Source: a virus
Direction: 5' to 3' (one strand)
Length of the DNA stretch: 25,921 nt
Virus record (IMG/VR): IMGVR_UViG_3300043395_000134
Location: 1 to 25,921 of that record
In this document: positions 6,836 to 14,461 of the stretch, one piece after another
How the letters are laid out: every line of letters begins with the position of its first letter
Position numbering within the stretch: position 1 is the stretch's first letter
The notes under the pieces: model-generated
Seen by the model: the letters and a program-made list of their open reading frames with translations, nothing else
Told to the model about the DNA's origin: nothing
Database searches by the model: none
Position numbers and translations under genes: made by a program

Positions 6836-6987
6836 CGCTTTGACTTCCTTAATCCAAACTTGGCAAGGTATACATAAATAGTTTCCACACTAACCCCGCA
6901 TTCTTGTGCTATGGCCTCTGGAGTTTTCTTATCAATATGATATCTTTTCTTAAGCCATAATTCATTTGTATATAGTTTAGCAGCCAT
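6832..6987 (-). CDS. 51-residue helix-turn-helix protein
   Basis: A short gene reading MAAKLYTNELWLKKRYHIDK then a helix-turn-helix (TPEAIAQECGVSVETIYVYL, residues 22-41) and a basic end (KFGLRKSKR). It is almost only a DNA-binding unit, similar in form to sigma region 4 or transposase/recombinase N-terminal HTHs. AGGA lies about 7 nt before the ATG, and the stop TGA overlaps the next gene's ATG (ATGA), so it fills exactly the gap between the RuvC-like gene and the following gene. It may regulate transcription or help the terminase or resolvase choose a site; nothing in the sequence decides this. Confidence 0.8.
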   Translation of the reverse strand: MAAKLYTNELWLKKRYHIDKKTPEAIAQECGVSVETIYVYLAKFGLRKSKR

Positions 6988-6998
6988 GGCAGTTCCTG

Positions 6999-7598
6999 TC
7001 AAATCGCCTTATCCCAATTATTTATTGCCCAATGTCCTATCCCAGCAGAATCAGCAACATCGTTATCTGTTATTTTTTTATCATAAATAACATCTAATAA
7101 TTTAATCGTTCTTTGCTTTCTAAAATCTCTTTCATATGTTTTATACCAAGAAGTTGACTTGTTCGGATTTAATGATCTTATATGTATCTGTTCTTCCTTA
7201 GTTAATTTTTTATTTCCTAAATAAGATTGCCAAGTAATTGGCGATACCTTTCCTATAATGTTGACACCAGCCAGACCAGCACCACCAATTATTGCACCCT
7301 GAACAAGAGCAAGATCTGCAGCAGTTTTCGGGGAATTCATAAAAACAGTATGTTCAATTACGATAGCCTCAACAAGATTATAGTGCTGGAATAATGCTTT
7401 AGTTTTTTTATTTGCATCTATAACTTTTTGATATATATCTTTTCCCTCAAAAGTAATTTTGCCATGATCTGATAAATTTTTATACGAGTAGATAGTAAAA
7501 GCCAAACTGTTAGTGCTTGCATCAATAGCACAAATAACTCCAGGCTGAACAGATAGTTCTGGCCTAAAATATCTATCTGTTTCTTTTGCTTTTGTCAT
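6999..7598 (-). CDS. RuvC-like Holliday junction resolvase
   Basis: This 199-residue RNase H-fold nuclease shows the four acidic positions of RuvC in order: D26 (ICAIDAS), E82 (AIVIEHT), then D180 and D183 (TDNDVADSAGIGHW). RuvC-type enzymes cut four-way junctions symmetrically. In phages they clear branched DNA before packaging, fitting the nearby terminase genes. Length is near that of bacterial RuvC (about 170-190). The start ATG at 7598 has AAAGGA upstream and overlaps the zinc-finger gene by 26 nt. A general RuvC-like nuclease of other specificity cannot be excluded. Confidence 0.85.
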   Translation of the reverse strand: MTKAKETDRYFRPELSVQPGVICAIDASTNSLAFTIYSYKNLSDHGKITFEGKDIYQKVIDANKKTKALFQHYNLVEAIVIEHTVFMNSPKTAADLALVQGAIIGGAGLAGVNIIGKVSPITWQSYLGNKKLTKEEQIHIRSLNPNKSTSWYKTYERDFRKQRTIKLLDVIYDKKITDNDVADSAGIGHWAINNWDKAI

Positions 7599-7869
7599 TA
7601 GACATTCCTTTTATTTGTCCTAAAGTTTTTTTAACATCGTTTGGATTTATGTTACAGTTATTGCATAAAACATCATCATTATAAATAGATAGTTTTTCAT
7701 TGCATTTTTTGCAGCGACGATCTTTTCCTTTTCTTTTTTGTCTTCTTAAATGGACATATCTTTGTGAAATTTTTTCTTTTGTTGCAAGTTCTCTACAACT
7801 ATCAGAACAGTAAATCTGATAGGAAACATTAGAAATAAAGTTAGACTCACACCATTTACATGTCTTCAT
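7573..7869 (-). CDS. Double zinc-finger protein
   Basis: This 98-residue basic protein has two four-cysteine sites: C4, C7, C21, C25 (CKWC...CSDSC) and C53, C56, C69, C72 (CKKC...CNNC), joined by a very basic segment (HLRRQKRKGKDRR). Such treble-clef or ribbon proteins bind nucleic acid. It lies between the Cas4-like nuclease and the RuvC-like resolvase, with overlaps on both sides, so it may serve recombination. No His-Asn-His endonuclease motif is visible. The specific function is unknown. Confidence 0.8.
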   Translation of the reverse strand: MKTCKWCESNFISNVSYQIYCSDSCRELATKEKISQRYVHLRRQKRKGKDRRCKKCNEKLSIYNDDVLCNNCNINPNDVKKTLGQIKGMSNDKSKRNR

Positions 7870-8716
7870 CTTTCAGCAACTCCAGAGGTTTAAGTTTAAT
7901 TACCCCTGTCTCTGCTTCAGCACATGCTTTTTGAATTGGACAAACTTTACAGATCTTAGAATTGGAACGATAAGGTTTTTGTGGCAACTCTCTATCTTTC
8001 CAAGACTTGTGTACTGTTCGCATCCAATCAAAAGCCTGGTCTACCCACCGACGGTAATGATCGTTTACTACTACAGGTAAAGTTAACAATTCATGATTAT
8101 TTTTATTTTCATAAATCATTACACCCTTACCAATTTTCCAAACCTTCATATAGATTAATAATTGCATAAGATGACCCATCTTAGGCTTTCTACTATTCTT
8201 TTTATATTCAAATCCTTCATTAGTTATTGTTTTAATTTCACCAACTAGTCTTTCTCCATTATAATTAAGCATAACATCACCATAACCATCAAACGGAGGA
8301 TCTTCTGTCTTAACTCTAAATTCCATTGATGGATGTGTTTGCTTATTATACTTTCTTGGAAGCGGATCCATTTCCATGTCTTGATCAAGAAGTCCAGACG
8401 CCTCTATAGCCTCTTGTATTCTTTCATGTCCGAGAGTTCCATTAGTTCTATTTGCAACTCCATACGCATCTGAATTATCATAGTGAACTTGACCATCAAA
8501 CGCAAGGTACCAATATCTTGGACACTCTCCAGCGCCATATGTTAGACCAGAAGCAGAAAAGTTATTCTTTTTAGTAAACTTTGGCTTTGTTTTTGTTAAG
8601 TATCCAGACTCTATTTTTTCAATTAAGCCCTCGATGAAACTTCCGTCTTCACCATTGCTTGTAGTATTATTTTTATTTGAATCTTTTATCATTACTTCTT
8701 TTAGTAAATTTTTCAT
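7856..8716 (-). CDS. Cas4/RecB-type PD-(D/E)XK nuclease with Fe-S cluster
   Basis: This 286-residue protein shows the Cas4/AddB pattern. A single N-terminal cysteine C65 (GECPRYWY) and a C-terminal triplet C256, C259, C265 (CKVCPIQKAC) would hold a 4Fe-4S cluster. Nuclease residues are H97, D147 (GYGDVML), E160 and K162 (VGEIKTI), and Q185 (HLMQLLIYM). Cas4 relatives are DNA exonucleases that trim ends and make recombinogenic strands. No CRISPR genes are nearby, and the neighbours are RecA and two resolvases, so a role in phage recombination or replication is more likely. The start at 8716 has AAAGGA 6 nt upstream and an extended -10 promoter just before it. Confidence 0.92.
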   Translation of the reverse strand: MKNLLKEVMIKDSNKNNTTSNGEDGSFIEGLIEKIESGYLTKTKPKFTKKNNFSASGLTYGAGECPRYWYLAFDGQVHYDNSDAYGVANRTNGTLGHERIQEAIEASGLLDQDMEMDPLPRKYNKQTHPSMEFRVKTEDPPFDGYGDVMLNYNGERLVGEIKTITNEGFEYKKNSRKPKMGHLMQLLIYMKVWKIGKGVMIYENKNNHELLTLPVVVNDHYRRWVDQAFDWMRTVHKSWKDRELPQKPYRSNSKICKVCPIQKACAEAETGVIKLKPLELLKDEDM

Positions 8717-8736
8717 TATTATCCTTTGTTTGTATA

Positions 8737-8745
8737 ATTATATCA
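8737..8745 (-). promoter_or_regulatory. Extended -10 promoter before the Cas4-like nuclease gene
   Basis: The minus strand reads TGATATAAT (TATAAT at 8742-8737), about 20 nt before the ATG at 8716. It lies in one of the few real gaps between genes. The same nine bases precede the PA14 gene at 2968-2976. No clear -35 box is seen. Confidence 0.6.
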
Positions 8746-8749
8746 GATA

Positions 8750-9055
8750 TCAGCGAGTTATGTATTTGAGTGCAGAAACAAGATTATTTATAGACTCTGC
8801 TGCCGTATAATAAATGTTCTTTTTGCCTCTGTCTGACTTATCCACATTGGCCATCCATGTTGCTCTAAATGCCATTTTGGCTGCAATTGCCTGTAGTCTT
8901 ACTATCTCTAATGTTGCCACATTCATTGGGATGTCTGGCTTAATAATTATCTTAGCAATAAATGTAAGGGCTGAGGTTAACTCATCATCCTCCATATATT
9001 CTGCTATTTCTGACAAACCGTTAATCATTTCTAATGTTGTATTATTCTGTTCCAT
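8750..9055 (-). CDS. Small helical phage protein of unknown function
   Basis: This 101-residue, largely helical protein has an acidic first half (EIAEYMEDDELTSALTFIAK) and a second half with mixed charge ending in SALKYITR. I recognise no functional motif, although from memory similar short proteins occur beside recombination genes in actinobacteriophages. It overlaps the Hjc-like gene by 14 nt and is followed by a promoter, so it probably ends the transcript unit that begins with the replication genes. GGTGA precedes the start. Confidence 0.72.
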   Translation of the reverse strand: MEQNNTTLEMINGLSEIAEYMEDDELTSALTFIAKIIIKPDIPMNVATLEIVRLQAIAAKMAFRATWMANVDKSDRGKKNIYYTAAESINNLVSALKYITR

Positions 9056-9332
9056 TATTCACCATCTGTTCTAGTAGTTCTAACTCTATTATAGCAAGTC
9101 TTACCTTTTTAGACCCCTCGCCAAGTACCACTACGATGGCTGGATCATTGCCATTTCGTATAGCATCTGTGGTTGCTTTAGCCCATACATCCTGATTTAG
9201 TGTAAAAGATTTTGAGTTTTCTTTAAAATCTACAGTAAAGTTTCCCCAAGTAGCATCGCCCTTCTTAGTATTTCTACCAGAATTTTTGTGCTGCTTTGCC
9301 CCTAACCTTTTACTTTCGTTTTTTTCAGTCAT
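9042..9332 (-). CDS. Hjc-like PD-(D/E)XK nuclease (probable Holliday junction resolvase)
   Basis: This protein of 96 residues carries an order of residues like archaeal Hjc: E6 (KNESKRLGAKQ), a basic loop HKNSGRNTKKGD with D26, then V34-D35-F36-K37, a variant of the E-x-K core with Asp in place of Glu. A serine (SKSF) and helix (NQDVWAKATTDAI) follow, then strand PAIVVVLGE. That supports a small endonuclease, probably acting on branched DNA. I placed the start at ATG 9332, which overlaps the stop of the 58-residue gene (ATGACTGA). A TTG eight codons earlier is also open. Identification is moderate because the protein is short. Confidence 0.68.
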   Translation of the reverse strand: MTEKNESKRLGAKQHKNSGRNTKKGDATWGNFTVDFKENSKSFTLNQDVWAKATTDAIRNGNDPAIVVVLGEGSKKVRLAIIELELLEQMVNNGTE

Positions 9333-9501
9333 TTCTTTTGACTTTCTTATATCCAACCTTAAACAATTGAACTTCTGATAAATGCTTATCTTGACACATC
9401 CAGGATGCCATCCCAGTTGATGTGTATATTCTGATAGTTTTTACTTCTTTTTTACAAGTTTTGCAAGGAAATTTTCCTTCAAATATTGTGTACTTATCCA
9501 C
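9325..9501 (-). CDS. 58-residue zinc-binding protein
   Basis: A GTG-started gene overlapping the end of recA by 8 nt. It begins (M)DKYTIFEGKFPCKTCKKEV and contains C13, C16, C36 and H40 (CKTC ... WMCQDKH), a likely single zinc site. The end is basic (KVGYKKVKRND). It fills exactly the gap between recA and the Hjc-like gene, with coupled overlaps at both ends, which strongly supports it being real. Zinc-ribbon miniproteins beside phage recA may bind DNA or modify another enzyme; the role is unknown. From memory, a similar one is frequent in actinobacteriophages. Confidence 0.78.
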   Translation of the reverse strand: MDKYTIFEGKFPCKTCKKEVKTIRIYTSTGMASWMCQDKHLSEVQLFKVGYKKVKRND

Positions 9502-10507
9502 TGATCTTAGTCTTAATCATATCTTGTAGATCAAGATCCTCTCTTACTCTATTAACAAATCCATCTCTACCCTGAACCTTTGATCCATCTGGGAGAACAT
9601 ACCACGCTCCAGTTCTTTCAACAATACCAACTAACTCAGCAGTGTCAACAAGATCAGCGACCCCATCAATGCCCAAAGTATCGCCTCTAAAATAGAAATC
9701 ATATTCACCAGACTGAAAAGCAGGGCTAGTTTTACTAAATTGAAGTTCCCATCTAATCTTTCTACCAATCTTTTCTTCAATAGCCTTGTCACCAACATAT
9801 ATCTTTCCTTTCAACGCTTGATTATCTGATTCAGATGAAAATAGTTTAACAACAGTAGAAGAATAAAACTTTGTAGCCTGACCACCAGTTGGTTGCTGGC
9901 TTGTGTACATTGCATTAATATTATTTCTAGATTGAGAAATAAGAATTAATAGTGTTGGCTTAACCTTATTATTTGCATAGTTAAGCATCTTCCAGGCGTT
10001 ACTAAAGTCACGAGACTCTGCACCAATTTGCTTTGTATTTTCTAACTGCTTTAATTCTGATGAATCTTTTTCAAAATAAATTGCTGGAAGCAAAGAGGTA
10101 ATTGAGTCAACAACAATTATATCAACTCCAGCCTCAATTAGGTTTACTCCAACATCGACCATTTCATTAATAGTTCTTGCTTGTGAAACAATTAGTTTTG
10201 AGGTATCTACGCCTAACTTTTCTGCCCACTCTTTGTCGTATGACATTTCTGCATCAATCCATGCACAGATCTTTCCTTCTTTTTGCGCTAAAGCAATTGT
10301 TTGAAGGCATAAAGATGATTTTGCGCTTGACTTACTTCCCCAAATGAGAACTTGTCTACCGTAGGGCAGGCCACCATTTAGTGCACGATTTAACCCAAAA
10401 CTTGGTGTTGCTGCATACTCTGTTTTTGGTACTTCATCACCTACAAGAATATTCTTTCTTAATTTTGGATTTAGTTGTGCTAATACATCTTCAAGGCTAA
10501 CTGACAT
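9494..10507 (-). CDS. recA: RecA-like recombinase with altered Walker A
   Basis: This 337-residue protein follows RecA throughout: Walker A region GSKSSAKSS (57-65), the catalytic glutamate in WIDAEMSYD, Walker B IIVVDSITSLLP, the loop L2 region QPTGGQATKFYSSTVVKLF, and the C-terminal segment ending in GAWYVLPDG and RVREDLDL. RecA coats single-stranded DNA and drives strand exchange for repair and recombination-dependent replication. The Walker A Gly before Lys63 is Ala62, a departure from GPESSGKT of bacterial RecA. GGAGG lies 6 nt before the ATG. It overlaps the DnaE gene by 11 nt, placing recombination and replication in one operon. Confidence 0.93.
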   Translation of the reverse strand: MSVSLEDVLAQLNPKLRKNILVGDEVPKTEYAATPSFGLNRALNGGLPYGRQVLIWGSKSSAKSSLCLQTIALAQKEGKICAWIDAEMSYDKEWAEKLGVDTSKLIVSQARTINEMVDVGVNLIEAGVDIIVVDSITSLLPAIYFEKDSSELKQLENTKQIGAESRDFSNAWKMLNYANNKVKPTLLILISQSRNNINAMYTSQQPTGGQATKFYSSTVVKLFSSESDNQALKGKIYVGDKAIEEKIGRKIRWELQFSKTSPAFQSGEYDFYFRGDTLGIDGVADLVDTAELVGIVERTGAWYVLPDGSKVQGRDGFVNRVREDLDLQDMIKTKISG

Positions 10508-13500
10508 TTATATCCTCCAATATTACTGTACCGTCTTTAGTTTTACCTAATTCAAACTTATATGCATGGCCTTCTTCAATCTTCATGTATGCTTTGGCAA
10601 ATGCAGTAGGAAATACTGTTACTGGATGAAGTTCTCTAGATGTATCTGCTAGAGTCAGCGATGCCATCTTCTTTCCTGCTTTCGTTATCCTAGGTTTAAA
10701 GGATACCACAAACAACTCATCATCCTTGTAAGGCAACATTCTATAATTTAAAAACTTAATCAATGCAGCATCTGAATTTTTTATCTCGTCCACAGGAACA
10801 GCACTGACAATTCTATTATCAGAACAGAGTGCAATATAACTTCGTCCAGCCTCAATCGTAGTTTGCTCTTCATCAAATACACCAATACTTCCTGTCTTAT
10901 CTAAGATTTCAACACGAGACCAACCTTTACCACGCTTAATACCTTTAACCATTCCCATAAGAATGAATGATCCCTTTTCTTCAAAGTCTTCTACAGGATT
11001 TATAAATGCGTGATAATGTGATGGAACTGTTTGTGTAAATTCTGGTAAACCTAAATACTCATAAAGATTTTCTCTTAATTCATCATCATTTCTTGGATTA
11101 TCTGGGAATGTTGCAGCACCAATAATTCTTAGGGCTTCAAGCGCTCTGCTGTTGACTCCATTACCTTTTGTAAATGTAAAGGTTTTAACTTCCTCGAAAG
11201 ACTTAAAAGGTCGTGCCGATATATATCGTTCTGCAATCTTATCAGAGATAAACTTGATCCCCGAGAGTCCAAACCGAATACCCTTACCCTCAATTTTAAA
11301 ATCAATATCCGAATCGTTAATGTGAGGTAGTTTAATGCTAATACCCATTCTTTTCGCTTCAATAAGATATTCAGTTCGTGCATCCTTGTCCCTTTCATTT
11401 TTTAGCAATGAGTACATAAACTCAATTGGATAATAATACTTTAGCCATGCCGTCCAATACGAGAGCGTAGAATAAGCAACCGCATGAGACTTGTTGAACG
11501 AATAACCCGCATGCGCTTCAAAGTCATGCCATAAATCACGAGCCTGATTAGGACTAACAAACTTAGAAGCACCATCAACGAACCTATCACGAAACGCATC
11601 AAACTCTCTAGCATCCTTCTTTTTACCAATGATCTTACGAACCTTGTCGGCCTCAGACCATGACATTCCTCCTAGTTGAACACAGGCTTGCATAACCTGT
11701 TCTTGATATAGGATACACCCATATGTTTCTTCTGTAAAAGGCTTCATAGTTTGATGAAGGTAGTTTACTGCCTGTCTGCCGTGCTTACGCTCAATATAAT
11801 CTTTACCGATAGTGTTCATGGCACCTGGACGAACAAGAGCATTTGATGCTGAAAGTTCTGCTAGATTTTTTACACCCATCTTTACAAGAAGGTTTGTATA
11901 TGGTGTTGCTTCACATTGGAAGACGCCCTTTGTGTACCCTTCAGATAACATCTGATAAACCTTTTGATCTTCCATGTCTATGTCTAAAAGATTAATATCA
12001 GTACCTTCTCGTTCCTTAATAATCTTTAATGTATCATTAATAACGCTTAAGGTTTTAAGACCAAGTGCATCGATTTTGATGAGTCCGATTTTTTCAGCCT
12101 CTTCCATGTCAACCGCCACAACTGGTATGCGATCATCGCTGCCAGGAGAATTGCGTGTTTCCATCGGTGCGTACCTAAAAATAGGATTTTTACTAGTGAC
12201 AACACCAGCAGCGTGAATGCCAGTACCCCTAATACGACCACGAAGTTGTTCTCCATATTGTTCCACCTCTGGATATTTTTCTCTAAACCAAGCAGTAGTT
12301 TTTGATGAACAATATTCATCCCAAGTGTCTACTAACTTTAAAACTTTATTGACATCTACTAATGGTATGTTTAATGCACGAGCAACATCTCTTACAACAC
12401 CCTTATCTTTAAATTCTAAGAATGTAGCAATAGATGCAACATGCTTATATTGTCTAACAAGATAATCTTTTACTTCATCACGACGAGAATCTTGAATATC
12501 TGTATCAATATCTGGAAAGTCGTTACGCTCTGGATTAATAAAACGGAAAAATAATAGTCCATGTTTTAATGGATCAATATCAGTAATACCCAGTGCGTAA
12601 CATAATAAAGAACCAGCAGATGATCCACGACCTGGACCAACCATGATGCCTTCTTTTTTAGCCCATGAGATCATGCTCTGAACAACAAGGAAGTAAGGTC
12701 CAAAGTTTTTATCTTTAATAACCTTTAGTTCTTCCTCAAGTCTATCAAGATATTCTTGATTAGTATCAAGACCCTTATCCTTTAAGCCCTCCATAGCAAG
12801 TTCTTTTAATTGCTTATCTGGATTTTTATATTGAACTGGCAATAGGTTTAGTCCATCTTGTATATCGTAGTCTTCAATCTTATTGGCAAGGTCGATTGTA
12901 TTTTCATAAATATCAGTTCTCCATACCGCCTGCTTTTCCATAGCCTCTTTGATTTCCTCATATGACAGTAGATGGATATCAAACTTATTAAATGACATCT
13001 GTCTGTCTGCACCATACAAGTAATCTAGTCGCTTCATTAAATCGCCTTGCTTTTTAGATTTTTCATATGTAGCATCTTTTTGAATCTTATTAGAATAAGT
13101 ATTAAGAATTAACTTTAACTCTTGAATCTCTTTTTGTGATTTATCAACATGATGACAGTCTGGAGTTACAATTGGCTTAATCTTAAATTCATCTGCTAAC
13201 TGTAGAATTGTTCTGTTAATTGATTCATCGTTATGTGGCATAACCTCAAGATAATAATCATCACCAAATTCTTCTTTAAACCATTTAATATATTTCTTTG
13301 CCATTCCAAGTTCGCCAAGTTCGATTGACTTAGCAACAATTCCACTTGGACAGGCAGAAGACACAATAATGCCTTCCTTATATTTAGACAAAACTTCAAA
13401 ATCTATTCTTGGCTTTTTATAATAACCTTCTGTCCAAGCAATTTCGTTTAGTTTATTTAAATTTTCTAAGCCTACCTTGTTCTTGGCTAGAAGGATTATA

Positions 13501-13775
13501 TGGTTATAAACCATATCTAATTGATCGGTTCGTTCGCCTTTATCTCTTTGATCAAAGCGATCTTCACACATATAACCTTCTATGCCAAGAATAGGCTTTA
13601 TACCACTTGCTTTAGCAATACGATACATTTCTCTGTGGCCAGAAAGGGAGCCATGGTCTGTAATTGATACTGCAGGCATACCCAACTTTATAGCACGGTC
13701 AACATATTCTGATGGCAACCCAATACCATCGAATAGTGAAAAGTGGGTATGTAAATGAAGTGGTACGTAATTCAT
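10497..13775 (-). CDS. dnaE: DNA polymerase III alpha subunit (DnaE type)
   Basis: This 1092-residue C-family replicative polymerase has an N-terminal PHP domain with metal-binding residues intact (PLHLHTHFSLFDG, SITDHGSLSG, TPDCHH). Intact residues suggest possible proofreading or pyrophosphatase activity. Polymerase motifs follow: GPGRGSSAGSL, PDIDTDI (about residues 419-425, two catalytic Asp) and KIDALGLKTL (third Asp near 568). Helix-hairpin-helix and OB-fold regions (GMVKGIKRGKGWSRVEI) lie in the C-terminal third. It has no DnaQ-type exonuclease insert, so it is DnaE rather than PolC. It is somewhat shorter than E. coli DnaE (about 1160). It starts 3 nt after the SSB gene's stop. A phage carrying a C-family polymerase probably relies on the host clamp, unless one is encoded elsewhere. 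Confidence 0.97.
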   Translation of the reverse strand: MNYVPLHLHTHFSLFDGIGLPSEYVDRAIKLGMPAVSITDHGSLSGHREMYRIAKASGIKPILGIEGYMCEDRFDQRDKGERTDQLDMVYNHIILLAKNKVGLENLNKLNEIAWTEGYYKKPRIDFEVLSKYKEGIIVSSACPSGIVAKSIELGELGMAKKYIKWFKEEFGDDYYLEVMPHNDESINRTILQLADEFKIKPIVTPDCHHVDKSQKEIQELKLILNTYSNKIQKDATYEKSKKQGDLMKRLDYLYGADRQMSFNKFDIHLLSYEEIKEAMEKQAVWRTDIYENTIDLANKIEDYDIQDGLNLLPVQYKNPDKQLKELAMEGLKDKGLDTNQEYLDRLEEELKVIKDKNFGPYFLVVQSMISWAKKEGIMVGPGRGSSAGSLLCYALGITDIDPLKHGLLFFRFINPERNDFPDIDTDIQDSRRDEVKDYLVRQYKHVASIATFLEFKDKGVVRDVARALNIPLVDVNKVLKLVDTWDEYCSSKTTAWFREKYPEVEQYGEQLRGRIRGTGIHAAGVVTSKNPIFRYAPMETRNSPGSDDRIPVVAVDMEEAEKIGLIKIDALGLKTLSVINDTLKIIKEREGTDINLLDIDMEDQKVYQMLSEGYTKGVFQCEATPYTNLLVKMGVKNLAELSASNALVRPGAMNTIGKDYIERKHGRQAVNYLHQTMKPFTEETYGCILYQEQVMQACVQLGGMSWSEADKVRKIIGKKKDAREFDAFRDRFVDGASKFVSPNQARDLWHDFEAHAGYSFNKSHAVAYSTLSYWTAWLKYYYPIEFMYSLLKNERDKDARTEYLIEAKRMGISIKLPHINDSDIDFKIEGKGIRFGLSGIKFISDKIAERYISARPFKSFEEVKTFTFTKGNGVNSRALEALRIIGAATFPDNPRNDDELRENLYEYLGLPEFTQTVPSHYHAFINPVEDFEEKGSFILMGMVKGIKRGKGWSRVEILDKTGSIGVFDEEQTTIEAGRSYIALCSDNRIVSAVPVDEIKNSDAALIKFLNYRMLPYKDDELFVVSFKPRITKAGKKMASLTLADTSRELHPVTVFPTAFAKAYMKIEEGHAYKFELGKTKDGTVILEDINVS

Positions 13776-13778
13776 CTA

Positions 13779-14441
13779 CTACCAGTCGATATTCGTCGCT
13801 GATGTAGATGAAGGCGAATCAAATCCTAGATAGAATGCTTCTTGTTCCGCATATGGAACACGACGCAATGCTTTCTCTAGTGGATATGGTTCAATGCCTT
13901 CCCAGTTAAAAGGCTCCTTATCTGGAGCAGAAGGAATTAAAGTGTATGATGTTTCAGTTCCCTGACCATTACGCTTTAACTTCCATACAATGTTTGAGAT
14001 GCTTCCTGTTTCAAGTGCATACTCACGAATAGTATTAAATGCAGATTGCTTGCTTACTCCCATAGACCAAATTGCAACATAAGGCTTTTCCTCAATGCCG
14101 TCGTCTACAAGAACATTACAGTAAAAACGAAGACGACCACGCCATCCGCTATTACCCTTTGGATCCTTACGATACATCTCTTCAGCCCAGTCACGACCTT
14201 CTGTATCAAGTGTATCTACAGCCTTACGCTTGTAGTCCTTTGGATTTGTATGTTCTTTAACAACAAGAGCAAGGCCACGCTTCTCGTTATAATTTGCTGA
14301 GTCCTCATCCAATTCTTCAATGAATCGAATCTTTACTGCTTGTCCATCAGCCAACTTTAGCCAACGAACCTTTGGACCTGTTTCATCTGTTTTCTTGTCG
14401 AGCAGGGCATTGATGTTTTTTAATCCCTTAATAACGCTCAT
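13779..14441 (-). CDS. Probable single-stranded DNA-binding protein
   Basis: This 220-residue protein has a beta-rich core beginning PKVRWLKLADGQAVKIRFIEELDEDS (about 24-49; given here only for its ADGQxVKIRF strand). Later come LRFYCNVLVDDG, YVAIWSMG and a basic KLKRNGQGTETSYTLIPS. This matches my memory of phage SSBs of the gp32/actinophage type, which start with the LADGQ strand. The C-terminus is Ser/Thr-rich and ends NIDW, possibly the partner-binding tail. It sits between primase and DNA polymerase, where an SSB is expected. AAGGAG seven nt before the ATG marks the start. It would coat template DNA and recruit the replisome. Confidence 0.72.
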   Translation of the reverse strand: MSVIKGLKNINALLDKKTDETGPKVRWLKLADGQAVKIRFIEELDEDSANYNEKRGLALVVKEHTNPKDYKRKAVDTLDTEGRDWAEEMYRKDPKGNSGWRGRLRFYCNVLVDDGIEEKPYVAIWSMGVSKQSAFNTIREYALETGSISNIVWKLKRNGQGTETSYTLIPSAPDKEPFNWEGIEPYPLEKALRRVPYAEQEAFYLGFDSPSSTSATNIDW

Positions 14442-14461
14442 AGTTTTCTCCTTTGTTTTCT

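Noticed and set aside
7856-8716. CRISPR-Cas locus suggested by a Cas4-like protein
   Set aside because: I found no repeat-spacer array and no Cas1 or Cas2 in the window.
10116-10124. TGATATAAT on the minus strand inside recA
   Set aside because: It encodes Asp-Ile-Ile in the Walker B strand of RecA and is most simply coding sequence.
11129-11398. Alternative minus-strand frames inside the polymerase gene
   Set aside because: The DnaE frame carries all family motifs across this region without interruption, so these are out-of-frame shadows.
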